Assembly: GCA_015680685.1 (NCBI GenBank)
Contig: MNCI01002337.1
Location: 64,905 to 128,904, forward strand
Direction of reading: 5' to 3'
Length of the DNA stretch: 64,000 nt
From: Gnetum montanum
Taxonomy: Eukaryota > Streptophyta > Gnetopsida > Gnetales > Gnetaceae
Made by a program: the position numbers and the translations under genes. The notes under the pieces are model-generated. The model was not told the origin of the DNA and did no database searches. It saw only the letters and a list, made by a program, of their open reading frames with translations. Below are positions 1 to 11,556 of the stretch, piece by piece; the stretch's first letter is position 1; each line of letters begins with the position of its first letter.

Positions 1-352
1 TGAGAGAGATTAATTATCTAGAAAAGCATTTAAACATTTAAAAATAATTAAATCCTATTTAGCTTAGTCCATATACTACAAGGTTTATCAAAAAGTTCAT
101 CTTTATTGTCGTACACAAATGTGTGCTCAAGTACAATTTGCTCGAATAAAGATCCACTCACTTTGAGACTCCTACTACAGGAACATGGAAATTATTCTAA
201 CTTTGGAATGGTAAAACTACTATAGTTTGGCTAAGGGACTAACTCTAGATGATTGAACAAGGGAAAGCCACCTCTTATTTATAGAACTAGCGACAAGCTA
301 TGATATCATGTACGCGATATCACAGGGGCCAACGCGATATCATGACTCATCA
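1..352 (-). repeat. Element A 3' LTR (partial at window edge)
   Basis: Matches 5629-6008 almost base for base and ends ...CTCATCA, the inverse of the TGATGAG at the other LTR tip. A TATA box (TATAAATA on the minus strand) lies at 276-283. GATATC palindromes crowd 300-345, upstream of it in the element's own orientation. The remaining LTR part lies left of the window. Confidence 0.88.
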
Positions 353-1609
353 TACCCCCATGATTGAATGAAAACTCTTCCTCGAGTTCCTTACAAAATA
401 TTGGAAAGGTATGGGATTATTATTGACTTAAATGACACTAACGGTGAATGGGGTGACATGTGAATGGATCATCATTACAATACATGAAAAAATTAGTGTT
501 CATGATAACAAGAGTGAACACTAAACACATTTGACATCCAGCCTTATTTGGTAGCTAAAAGAGAAGAGAGAGAGAAAAGAAGAAGTCTGTTGCTGCCAAT
601 GCCGATATTGTGCTTTTCATTGTCCATCCATAAGCACATCATCAATCTTGTTCCTTGCATAACTACTCCAGCAGCAGTCCACTCCAAGTGTTTTCTCCAG
701 ATCCAATCCATTGGTGTACAATTGCCATCTGCACACACAACACAGTCTTATATTAGCAAGGGTAAATGAATCACAATGTAATTGATACCTTGCCTCAGTG
801 TAAGGTCCATTGGCTGAGTTGTGATATGGCTAATGCGGATCTAGAGATATAATACTGGTGACTACCCGAGGTGTAGGGGTTAAGAGAAAATCGAAAAAAT
901 GGGACCAAGACCCCCATGACTGAGAGTGAACCTCCGATAGTGATAGAATGGAAAAAGGGAAGGAATAAGAAAGATGGAGAAAAAGACTTATTATTTTTAT
1001 TAGCTCATTTTCCCGATAGAACCACACCATGAAAAGACTTATTATTTTTACTAGCTCAACTTCCCAATAATGGAGCAACATTGGAATGGTAAGGAAAACT
1101 CGATAAGAAAACATCCAAGCACCCAAGCGAATGGCCAGCAAAAGTGCATCAAGTTTCCTTGAAGTGACACCCTTTTCAATCCTTGAGTCCTTCCTTAGTT
1201 TGAGAAATACCTAGTCACCGATTCATTGATAGTTCGTATTATTTTAAGGAAAGGGACTGTACAGTTCCAAGCTAAGAGAGACCATAGAATTTTATGGATG
1301 CATGGATGATGTGGACTCATTACCTATTATATCAAAAGAACCATACCTTAGTATCAACATCATAACTCAAAGGTAAAAACCAAACATTAGCAATCAATGG
1401 AATACAGTTCATACCATCATCAAGAGCACTTATTAGGTGACAAACTTAACAAACTTAACAAAATGAGTGAACACACAAATCAACGAAAAAGTATCAACAA
1501 TGTTGTAAAACAAAAATAAGAAAAGTTAAATAAATTTTCAAAAAAAAATGTGTAAAAAAAAACATAAAAAGAAATTGAAGGCCTCAATTGATCAACATAG
1601 GTGGCCATC
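353..1609 (-). other. Element A 3' non-coding interval with polypurine tract
   Basis: The base run at 353-361 (minus strand ATGGGGGTA immediately before the LTR) is the expected 3' polypurine tract. Two further copies of its core, CATGGGGG, occur at about 911 and 1609 in non-coding sequence. Apart from these I see no gene. The short open frames here, including 544-738 minus, have only weak counterparts in element E (23550-23750) and no recognisable domain. Confidence 0.6.
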
Positions 1610-1657
1610 TCCCCCATGACTGAGTTGGAAGGGAGAGATTCGAAATGGTGAGTTAGG

Positions 1658-2593
1658 TCATCCATTCTCCGATGTGCTATGTGTGTAGACTGTTCTAGGT
1701 TCATGATAAGGTTTGGTCTGTTGCACACAGACTAGTATTCTCCTATCGGAGTAATCGTTTGAATTTTCTAGGAGTTTACAACTTTCCCCAATTGGTGTTT
1801 TTAGATTAAGGGTTGGAATTTGGCGACACTCATACTCCAGTGCATCTATGCTTTCGACATGTGTGCATGTTGTTTTCTCAATTAGTTCCATGCATATTGG
1901 TGAGTTGCTCTCTTGGTTAGCTATCAACCACTAGGTGTTTTATTTTTGTGTGGTTGCTACATATAGGAACCTTTGTATGTTAACCTCTGGTGCACACCAG
2001 TTGCATGTAGGCAATGCTAAACATTCTTGTACACAATCACACCCTGTATCATTGTATGTGATGCATGGAACTTTCTCCTTCTCGATCTTTCCACAAGTGT
2101 TTTCCTTAGATATTTCCAAGGAATGATCATGTATTCCTAGGCATGCATTCATGGTACTTAGCCATGCCCTTCCCATTATTATTGGGAAGTCCCCTTTGTC
2201 ATTATTGACTTGTATCACTAGGAAATCAGCTGGGTATGACCACCCACACACAGTGGTAATGATGTCCTCAACCAGTCCCAAGGGAATAGTGATGGACTGG
2301 TCAGCCAGCTCTAAGTGAATATTTCTCTTCTTTAGTGGAGGCAGGTTCCAGGCTTTATACATTTCTTGCGATATCAAGTTGACTCCAGAACCTGAGTCCA
2401 GAAGAGCTTTACAAGGTTCATTCTCAACAACTTGGAGATAGATTAAAGGACTTCCAAGATCAGATAATTTCCTCGGAAGGTGGCCCTCCTTGATCCAGTC
2501 AGTGACAGTATGTGTTAACATAACTGGATGCGTTGAGCTCTGTTTTTGGTTTGAAGGGAGCTCTAAAGCCTTATTTGATGGAGAAACATTCAC
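1658..2593 (-). pseudogene. Element A retropepsin-like protease and downstream tail
   Basis: An uninterrupted 217-codon stretch at 1940-2593 has the plant Ty3 protease pattern. It has ALLDSGSGVNLIS with the catalytic D-S-G, then a hydrophobic flap region, and IIMGRAWLSTM in the place of the family's second conserved block. A tail follows, with a stop at the 1930 boundary and then an open stretch at 1658-1927 that is also conserved in elements D and E. The protease would cleave the Gag polyprotein. Here it is cut off from gag by stops further upstream. No polymerase follows it. The DSG is intact in this copy, unlike in D. Confidence 0.8.
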
Positions 2594-3103
2594 AGACTCA
2601 ACTGCTTGTGGTTGTGAGAGCTTGTTTGGACTGTTGGTTCTAAAGAAAGGTCTTCTTCTTGTATGGTTGTCAGAGCTAGCAGTGGGTTGAAGGTTTACAA
2701 CTCTCGTAGCATTGCGTTGCTAAGGTTGAGTGGGGAGTTTCCCTTGCATTGCTGAAGCAAGTGGTAATGGAGCTATCAACGTGAGAGTTGCGGATGGATT
2801 TGGAGGATAGTATGTATGTGGTGTGTCTCTCCCAGGAAGAGTCCTTTAATACTCCTGAGCTTGGTAGTGACGTTGTAGGGTCATGTGACTGATAGAGTCA
2901 CTTGAAGAGATTGGCTGCTGCACATAATAGCCATATGGATCTGGTTGCTGATAAGGGTATTGTTGCCTTGGCGGTGGCATCCCCCATGACTATGGGTATT
3001 ATCACTGCTGGTGTTGCTCAATAGGTTGTTGTGGAGTTCCACTTGGATAATATGTTAATGGTTGGTGGAACTACCTTGGGTTACCTTGGGGATAAGGTAA
3101 CCG

Positions 3104-5045
3104 TCAGGGTGCTTGCCATTTGTTAAGTTGTGGGTTAAGTGCATACACCTCAGACTCTTGCATATGTGAGATTATTGGGCAACATCCCTTAGGATGGTCA
3201 TACTCACATATCTTACATCCACCATCATTGTCCGTATCAGAATCCACAACTTCTTTGGTGATGGCCATTTTACCCTTACCTTTGTTACGTGCATGGTCTA
3301 AATCCCTCTTTTTCTTTCTATCATAGTCACTACTTCGCTCCTTAGACTCCTCTACGATTTTGAGAACAGTTTCAAATCTACTATCTAAGGAGTCCCACAT
3401 TTGGTCTACCTTTTTTGACACTTCTATTGTTAATTTTTGGAGTGAAAAGGTTTTCCTATTCACCATCTCCTTGAGTGGTGACTCTTCCTCCTCCTCACAG
3501 AATCTTACTCCCCTTTTTCGGAGGGAAGGATCATGGTTGTACTCTTCTGCACTTTCTCTCTTATGTAGCTCTCCTTCTTCCTTAGCTACTTACTCCAGCA
3601 ATCTATGGATCTGATGGAAACTAAGCTCTAATAATCTCCCTTGGGCATACGTTCCAAGGGTTCTCCTAGTTTCATGCCTAAGTCCATCTATGATATGGCG
3701 TAGTTGATCTTGCTATGACTAACCATGGCCTGGGCAACGATGTAATAGTGCATAGTATCGGCCCATGGTAGCATCCAAGGGTTCATGAGTTCCCTACTCC
3801 CATCCTTGGATTTTCTTTCACAGGTTGGACACTTGAGAGTACATTTGATACTTATTGTTAAACAATTCTAGCATCATACTCCACCTTCAAATGGATTCCA
3901 GTTCTAAGGACTAATACCAGCTTTCTGCTTCTTTTGCTAGTGTCCTTGGAAAAAAATTTAGTTTTTTCCACTTGTTCTCAATGTTCTGCAAGGCACATGC
4001 ATCATGAAATGCTTGTAAGTGGTCTTGAGGATCAGTGTTGTATCACCCCTAGAAATCATGGGATATTATTCATGTCTAGTCTCTTGATCTTGCTATCTTT
4101 TTGGTGCCTTGTAGGAATTCTAATGGCCTCCGTGATGTCTAACATGCCTTGGGTTACAAGTAGGGGTTCTTCGTGGTCATTTCTCTCATAGAATCTGTGA
4201 TGTCTACATAGCTCCCTAATTTCCCTTTTTCCATGCCATGATTCTCTAGAATGCCCTTGTCCTCGTTCTCGACTCTCTCGTCGAGGTCTCTCATTTTGTT
4301 TACCCTCATCCTCACGGTTAGGTTCCTTATGACTACGTCCCGATACAGAAGGAGATGGTGAATGTGATGATGAAGGTGAAGAAGAAGGAGAACCATCACC
4401 ATGACAATGTTTCCTACCTTCTCTTCGGTGATCGTGATGATAATCAGAATGCCCACCCTTATCATGTGTTTGTGTTCCCTCGTTGAACACTTGGTGTTCA
4501 TGGAAATCAGAACCAAGGTTGTGAATTGTGGAGTGAAGGTTCTGATACACCACCTCCTCACTATCGTTAGGAGGGGGACCATCATTTTGTGGAGAACTTA
4601 TTGAAATAGGTTCACCACCCTTAATTTTTCTTAAGACAGGTGGAGTGTTATGCGGTCCTTTGCCCTTCAACGATGTATGGTAACTCTCCTGTCGCAAGTC
4701 CCGTTGACATTGCGCTTCTGTGAGATGGTAGTCCCTTGTGTCATAATCACATGCAATGTACTCTGTGTATAACTGTGACATGCCTATTCATGCAAGGACA
4801 TGAAGGAGCATGCTGGAGGCTACTCTATCTAGAGGCAACACTATGTTACCCTCCAAGTCTCTCCAACACAGTTGTTCATCTTGATGGAGAATAAAGGTAA
4901 AGTCAAGCATATACTCATCGTGATGAATATATACCACATAGAATTGTTGAGGGACTGGTGGATTTTGGTTATCTCTGTTATGCTGCCAACTATCTATAGT
5001 GTTGTTCCTAGGCAATGAAGTGCTTTTGTGCGAAGAAGAAGACAT
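3104..5045 (-). pseudogene. Element A gag relic
   Basis: The reading frame starts at an ATG 120 bp inside the primer-binding site (5043-5045, protein start MSSSSHKSTS), the same place as in D and E. It is broken by TGA at about 4785 and about 4054 and is badly damaged over 3480-4050. The middle part corresponds to the Retrotrans_gag domain, which is better preserved in element G. The 3104-3466 part encodes a charged linker and a CKICEYDHPKGCC knuckle (CX2CX3HX4C). At least one break is a CGA-to-TGA change when compared with element E. Gag would package the RNA. This copy cannot make a full-length protein. Confidence 0.82.
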
Positions 5046-5164
5046 TTTAGTCTTGTTCAGTGTGCTATTTACCGTTATGTTATTTTTCTTTTGATCAACC
5101 CTAAGGGTTCATTCTAGCTCTCAACAATATGAATGATTTCCTATGTTCTACGTAAACAACTAAG

Positions 5165-5182
5165 TCCCCAGTAATAGTGCCA
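5165..5182 (-). promoter_or_regulatory. Element A primer-binding site, tRNA-Asp type
   Basis: On the minus strand, TGGCACTATTACTGGGGA follows the 5' LTR after one base. It is a decayed version of TGGCGCCGTTGCCGGGGA, the complement of the 3' end of plant tRNA-Asp(GUC). Confidence 0.8.
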
Positions 5183-5183
5183 A

Positions 5184-6008
5184 TGATGAGTGGTGAGGTA
5201 CCCCTACACTCAACCATACGAATACGAGCGTCTGACGTGTGATCTGGTCGAACTCCAAGGACCAAGTGCTTATGCGCCCTAATGGAACACTTAAGGTTAA
5301 TCAATCGCTGTCTTCCCAAACTTACTTATATTTTCACGGTTGTATGGTTAAGTAAGCCTGAGGTATATGATTTTTATATCTTTTATCTTTTTAACGCCTA
5401 TGCTAATAAGGGAAAGGTGAAGAGACTAAATGACTAACTTTCATTAACTATTCATTAACTAAGTTCTAATTATCCTAGCACCAGTAGCACTCCCCACTTG
5501 CTGCGCACACCCTAGACTAGTGCAACACTACTGGGATTACCAAACGCTACTCATTACTGGGTTACCAAGAATTACACACGTGCTCAAAGCAGTTGTAATG
5601 AATGCACTTAACTAGGAGAGTCAAGGGTTGAGAGAGATTAATTATCTAGGAAAGCATTTAAACATTTAAAAATAATTAAATCCTATTTAGCTTAGTCCAT
5701 ATGCTACAAGGTTTATCAAAAATTTCATCTTTATTATCGTACACAAATGTGTGCTCAGGTACAATTTGCTCGAATAAAGATCCATTCACTTTGAGACTCC
5801 TACTGCAGGAACATGGAAATTATTCTAACTCTAGAATGGTAAAACTACTATAGTTTGGCTAAGGGACTAACTCTAGATGATTGAACAAGGGAAAGCTAGC
5901 TCTTATTTATAGAACTGGTGACGGGCTGTGATATCGTGTACATGATATCGCAGGGGTCAACGCGATATTGTGGATGCAATATCATGTACACGATATCGCG
6001 GCTCATCA
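5184..6008 (-). repeat. Element A 5' LTR
   Basis: The 825-bp LTR has tips TGATGAG and CTCATCA as a perfect 7-bp inverted repeat. A TATA box (TATAAATA, minus) is at 5904-5911, preceded in transcription order by a cluster of GATATC palindromes at 5930-6000. Two copies of a TACTGGGATTACCAA-like motif lie at about 5528-5570. Confidence 0.88.
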
Positions 6009-6010
6009 AC

Positions 6011-8250
6011 AAGGAATAAAATCAACTAATTGTTGAGAAGAAAATTTGTTTTAAGATTGGCACTTATCATCTATTCTAGACAAAGAGACTAAATAGAATA
6101 TCCACATATGCAAGAAGAGGAACTACCAGCTTGATAGGAAAATTTAATGCTAACCTTGCATACCTCTACTTCCTTGAAATTTAGTGGAAATTCAAAGAGA
6201 AGAAGGTAGGGAAACTTACATTGACATTTCACTACCTAATCCAAAAATTATCCAAATAAGCAAGCATCTTAGGCTACACCAATGATATCCTAAGGAAAGC
6301 TCAATGTGCCTCATATGTTGAAATGTCCAAGTTGATGCCTCCAAAGAAGGATAAGATGGAAAAATAAGTAGGTAGTAGGAGAGCTATTAGCTCAAATCCT
6401 ACCTAAACTATTCAAACCACTATTTAAGAGCAACAAGTAAGACACAATACCTAGCAACTCACTAATCAATAGTAGTAGTAGTAAGAGCAGCAAGTTTCAC
6501 CACCGCTACCATAAGATTATCAACCATTAATCAGTCATCTACAAAAAATTTTGGAGATTGGTAGTTAGGGGACATGTGAAGGTGCTAATCTATACAAGGT
6601 GATTGATGATGTAGTCAGGCCAACAATATCAACTAATCTTGCTAGTGGCCAAATTTCATTGCAATCAAGAGGAAGGGGAGAGTGGTCACAACAGATCTCT
6701 GGGAATGTCACATCATTCCAAGTGATGCTTAAAATAGGAGAAGGAGCCATGATTGTGATAATGCAACACTAGGATGTAGTAGGAGTAGTAGAAGTGATCA
6801 TTGACCACATCAAGGAATCATTTAACATACCTGTAGTATCACAAATGGACCTAACTGAAACCAAAGATGCATAGATGTTAGTTGGTCCCTCAATGACTCC
6901 TGCTGATCATGACATTCTTGATAGATTGGTGTAGATAGAACAAGTCATGCATAACCTCTTTGATATCCCCAATGATATCATTGCAATGCCATTTGAGCTC
7001 ATAGCCATAAAAGATAAACTAGTTGTGATGAAATCTAGGGTAGAGCATGCAGATAATGAAGTCCATAGACTATAAGAAGAGTCTCTAACCTTGAGGACTG
7101 AAAGAAGAGATCCCACTCAATTTGTAGCACCTGATTAGCTAGCTTAGTTTAGAATGGAACATATCAACCACCTCATAGATCACAATATGAAGATGGAGAA
7201 AGAAAAGAAAAAAGCATAGTGGGATGCCTTAGTGGCTAAAGCCCAAATGTACGCATATGCCAAGGCACTCACTGCATTACAAGAAGAAAACAAACAACTT
7301 ATTGCAGACAATGCTAGGTTGACAAATGTGGAGAAGTATAAAAATATTGTTGAAGAAAGCATTCATTAGTTAGGAGAATAACTGATGAGGGTCAACTAAG
7401 ATATGAGCTACCTTGCATAAGAAAATAGCATCTTCTCAATGAATGAGGTACATGCCATTTGACAAAAATCAACTATTGAAATAAGCACATAGTAGAATGA
7501 GGAAAAGAGGCATGAAAGGCTCAAAGAACACTTCCACAATTAGGTGGGTATGTATAGACAAATTAATGAGAAAGAAATCTAGATGGCTAAGGCCTAGATC
7601 AACTCCATATCAATGTAAAATCTAGACTGGTAGCCTATCTTGGATAGTATGGCTCATGTTCACCAAGCAGAGATTAAGATTAAATACCTACAAATAGAAG
7701 ATCTAATAGATTACATGGGGTAAGCTAACCTTCGTTATGCTAACTTGGCCATGTTGATAGTAGGGAGGCCCAAAAATAAGCTTGAATAACAAGTAGTAGC
7801 CACATATGCATTGTATGAAAAGGAGTTTACAGATAGAAAGGATGACCTACAGAATCTACATGTGACAAACTCTAAAGTAGCAGCAATTAAGGTCCACTAC
7901 CAAGGATAGAAAGATGTTGCAGCACACTTGGCCAAAAGAACATTTAACTATCAAGAATTACAAACAAAGGTCAAGGCATTTAAGAAGGAAAGAAGGTAGT
8001 TCACAGCATGGTACGTGAAAGCTAATCAAATGTTTCTACAATTTCCATGTTCATGGGATGTACTAGCTTCATCACACATTTCTCAATCAGTATGAATGGT
8101 ACATGATCCACGTATGGAGGAGGAAAACTTTATGCACTCCTAAAAAGATACAAATTCTAGAAGCCTAATGACAAAGGATAGCAACCAATGGAAGAGCCAC
8201 CACCACCAGGCACCACTTAAACTACATCAAGCTATCTTAAATTTTTGTTT
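6011..8250 (+). pseudogene. Element B coiled-coil accessory ORF, decayed without frameshift
   Basis: One reading frame (codon starts at 2 mod 3) stays in register from the element A junction to about 8140. It encodes a hydrophobic N-terminal part, a Gln-rich tract, then a long Lys/Glu/Leu-rich coiled coil. About 37 in-frame stops interrupt it: by my count 21 TAG, 14 TAA and 2 TGA. The same protein appears inverted in element F (30580-31950). For example, a segment ending in LIVGRP and followed by an EKEF segment is shared, and two stops (7625 area and 7631) align with Gln in F. I do not recognise the family. It lies between protease and 3' LTR, where other elements carry an env-like ORF, but I see no clear membrane anchor. 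Element A cut off its 5' end. Confidence 0.7.
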
Positions 8251-8416
8251 TGTGTTGTTTTGTCACACAGTGTGTCTAAATTTTATAACACATCATTGTG
8301 CCATTAAGAGTCTTGTACATAGTCCATTAGTTATTTCATGTTGAATCTATCTCCCAATTTTGTAAGGAACTTTATACTCATTTTGTTTTAACTCAAGGAT
8401 GATTTTTTAGTTAGTT

Positions 8417-8425
8417 GTGGGGGTA
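8417..8425 (+). promoter_or_regulatory. Element B polypurine tract
   Basis: GTGGGGGTA sits immediately 5' of the LTR start TGATAAAGT. The equivalent in element F is GTGGGGGCA. Confidence 0.75.
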
Positions 8426-9322
8426 TGATAAAGTCAATTTTTGAAGTTAATATAACATCCAAATAATAATATTGTATCAATGATGTCATTGATGTGATGT
8501 CACAACACAAGCTACACCATCATTGATACAATGTATTGAGATGCATGCCAACTTATAAATATGGTACTTAGGCACACAATCCAATAACAATTTTCTTTCC
8601 ACTAGTAGCATAACCCTTGTAGTTTCATTTCATGAACTTAGTCTTAGCAATTAGAAGTGTGAATGCCCAAAATGTAGTGTGACTTAGTGAAAAATATCTT
8701 TATTCGAACATCTTGTACTTGGGCACAAGTGTGATCAGCAATAAAGATCGAACTATTTCATCCTAGTGCAGCAGTCTCCTAGTTTTCTATTTTACTTAGC
8801 ATAATATTTTCTATTTTCTAGCTTAATTTTTTCACTTTCTTAAAGCACTTTACTTTTACTTATTTATATTAAGAGGAATGAATGTGACTAATTTTCAGCA
8901 CTTAAGTATAATCATTTGGTAACCCTAGTAGTGTTACTACTTGGTACACCTAGTAGCATAATGTTTGGTAACCCAGTGACAATTATATGAAGTCCAAGGT
9001 GTGCAAGAAAAATTAGGAACGAATACTCATTACATAGGCTAGACTAGATTTTTTTACTTGTTTTACTTAAAATTAGAAATTACTTTCATTTCTTCATGTT
9101 TTCTAGGATTAAGAAAGGCTGAACAACATCAGATATCATATACCTCATAGTGAGCTAAACCATAGACATAGACTTCACAAGCTCTGTGTGGGAAAACAAC
9201 GGTCTCAAACTTAAACCAATTACTAGCATATTCACATTGCCTCATTGACAAATTACTATTAGTTCATGCATGGACACTCATGATTTGTATGGTTGGGTGT
9301 TGAATTTCTCCACTACTCATCA
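8426..9322 (+). repeat. Element B 3' LTR (F family)
   Basis: The 897-bp LTR runs from TGATAAAGTC to ...CTACTCATCA and is the same family as the F LTRs, in the opposite orientation. It contains three copies of the GGTAACCCAGTAG-type motif at about 8920-8985. No matching 5' LTR is in the window. It presumably lies left of element A. Confidence 0.82.
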
Positions 9323-11555
9323 CATCTCTTATCATATTGGCCCTAAGTCTAAATCTGAGCTTGTGAAGGCCTATCTTTTCATAGAATTTGTGTCAGTTTT
9401 TCATTATTTCTATGCTATTGAGCCTTATCTTTTCAACTATGTTATGATCCTCATCAAAACTAAAAAATTCTTTTTCTTCTTGATCTAGATTTAAGTTACC
9501 AATGCTAATGTATTAAAACAACTTTTATATATTTAATTTAAAATCTTGTAGATGCTTTAAGAAATTGAAGGTATCAATATCTTGAAACTTTTGAGGTGCT
9601 TCTTTTTTCTTCTTATGAGATATTTTTAAGTTGAAGCTCTATGATAGAGGCTTAGTTCAAAATATTTTCTTATGCTTTAGAATACTAAGTCTCAGCTTTG
9701 TAGTGTAGATCTTATTCTATTTTGCAACTATGCTCTGTATCTGCTTGGTACTAGGTCTATAATTCAAAATTCAACTTAAATCTATCAATTAATACTTGAA
9801 GCTTTGATTCTAATTCACTTACTTGAGGATATTCTTTTAGATTTATTTATTAACACGTTGTATGTATTTAAATTTGTTGAGCTACATCTTTGGTACCATT
9901 AATACTCACAAGCTTCAACATGAATAAGTTTAATATGGCTTCTTGTTTTGTCTTAGAATAATTACAAATTATGAAAAGATACTAGACTAATGTATCATTA
10001 TGAAATGTAAGTAGAGCCATTTCATAGAATTATATTTTTGTTCTATGAGATTTAATAAACTTTTTTATTTTTCTTTTGTTGATATAACATGCTGATGTAA
10101 CTCATAGAACTAAGCTTAAGCTAATTCATAGAACCAAGTTTCACTTCTACTTGTTTGTGAGATGATGTGGCTTATAGAATAGAAACGAAGGCTTACTTTA
10201 AAACTACCTTTTGATTTTATTTGTCTCATGACAATACGGAACTCATACATCTTCTTTTGTGCAATTGTTTTCTTCAAGGCTTGATTAATCTTTGAATTCA
10301 TAAACTTCTTTTAGACTCGATTTTTAATTCTATGAATGTCTTTTTTACTTGGCTCTTGATTAAGCCTAGATCTTCATAAATTCTCTTTTTTTTTAAACTT
10401 TGTTTGGATTTGATCTACTAAGGTTAAAATCATAATGAAGCATGTGCAAAAATCAATCTTATTACTTCATTGTGGGCTCCATGTATGTGGATTATATTTT
10501 GAGCTTTCAAATAGAATTCATTTAGGGCTCTACAAGCTTACGTGACATATAGAACCAACTTGTAGAACCTATTTTTGGTTCTATGAACTCTTCTCCTATC
10601 AAGTGCTAACATGATAGAATTAAAAATGAACTTACTTGTAGAACCTCTTTTTGGTTTTTCAAAGATCAGTCTTTTTAAATATGACATGTTAAATAAAAAA
10701 AATTTCCTTTATAGAATTGATTATATTCCTTCCTATAATACTTATTCTTCAATTCTTTAAATCAAGCTTTCCTTCTTTAGTCCACATGATAGTTGATATA
10801 AACTTTACTAAATTTCAATGCTTCAAACTATTCTAAAAATGAGTTTCAAACCTTCAATCAGCTAATGTGGAAGAATTGATTTTAAGTTTGTTTATAGAAT
10901 CTATTTTTTGTACTACAAACTTATCAAATCATTGGGTTGACATAGTTCATAGAACAATTTTTGGGCTCTATTATAGAACCAGTTTTTAGTTCTATGAATA
11001 TTTCCAACTCTATGAATTGACATGGCTCATAGAACTACTTTTTTGATTTTTAATAGAACTATATTTAATTCTACAAAGCCTTCTTCCTCAAATATTATGT
11101 GGCATATGACTCAAGCTTCCTTTGTAAAGCCATTTTTGTAACTCTATGTAGAACCAAATTTAGGTTCCATAATCCTTTACTAATGTAACTGGCAATGATG
11201 CAAATTTTACTTATCCTTTATGGAACAAAGCTCTACTCTTTTATACATAAACATCTATGTACATGCTGACTTGTCATAAGCAAACATGGTAAAACCAAAT
11301 TTGAAGTTATTTCATAGAACTAATTTTTTATTCCATGAACTTCACATTTAAATTCAATTTTGTTTGATTTTGTGCTTTATTAATTATCTTAATACAAGCT
11401 TGAGCACATTACCTGATGAAGAAAATCCTATAAATTAAATTATAACCCTACAAGATCTTTTCTTAGAAGCTTATTTTGATGAAATTATTGCTGATTTTCA
11501 ACCTAATTATCTTGGAGTAAGTGTAGTAAGAAGGGATATCTTGCAAAACAAAAAT
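9323..11555. repeat. Intergenic DNA with a degenerate array of short hairpin units
   Basis: No gene is seen. From 10019 to about 11345 a unit of the form CATAGAACCA-(T-rich loop)-TGGTTCTATGA recurs at least eight times. Clear examples are arms 10022-10029/10041-10048, 10563-10569/10577-10583 and 10973-10981/10988-10997. Several are preceded by GACATGGCT or GATGTGGCT. Spacing is irregular and the copies are old. Confidence 0.6.
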
Positions 11556-11556
11556 N
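11556..11556. other. Single-N assembly gap truncating an LTR
   Basis: The N falls exactly where the left LTR of element D starts to match its right LTR from position 17686 onwards. About 357 bp of LTR are therefore missing at the N. Confidence 0.8.

Larger units (their letters stand above)
1..6008 (-). mobile_element. Element A: non-autonomous Ty3-like LTR retrotransposon (gag-protease only), left end outside window
   Basis: Two LTRs in direct orientation (1-352 partial; 5184-6008) flank about 4.8 kb holding gag and protease relics on the minus strand, so the 5' LTR is the right one. A primer-binding site abuts the right LTR and a purine tract (minus strand) abuts the left one. I found no reverse transcriptase, RNase H or integrase motif in either orientation, so it would need enzymes supplied by another element. 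In my hand alignment of about 211 bp, the two LTRs differ at 9 sites, 8 of them transitions. The coding frame is already broken by stops. The right end interrupts the open frame of element B. Confidence 0.88.

Noticed and set aside
544-738. Minus ORFs at 544-738 and 23550-23750 as a conserved small protein
   Set aside because: Similarity between the two is what homologous non-coding parts of related elements would show. D has no equivalent open frame.
9270-9488. Plus 72-codon ORF
   Set aside because: It spans the end of the element B LTR and random flanking DNA.
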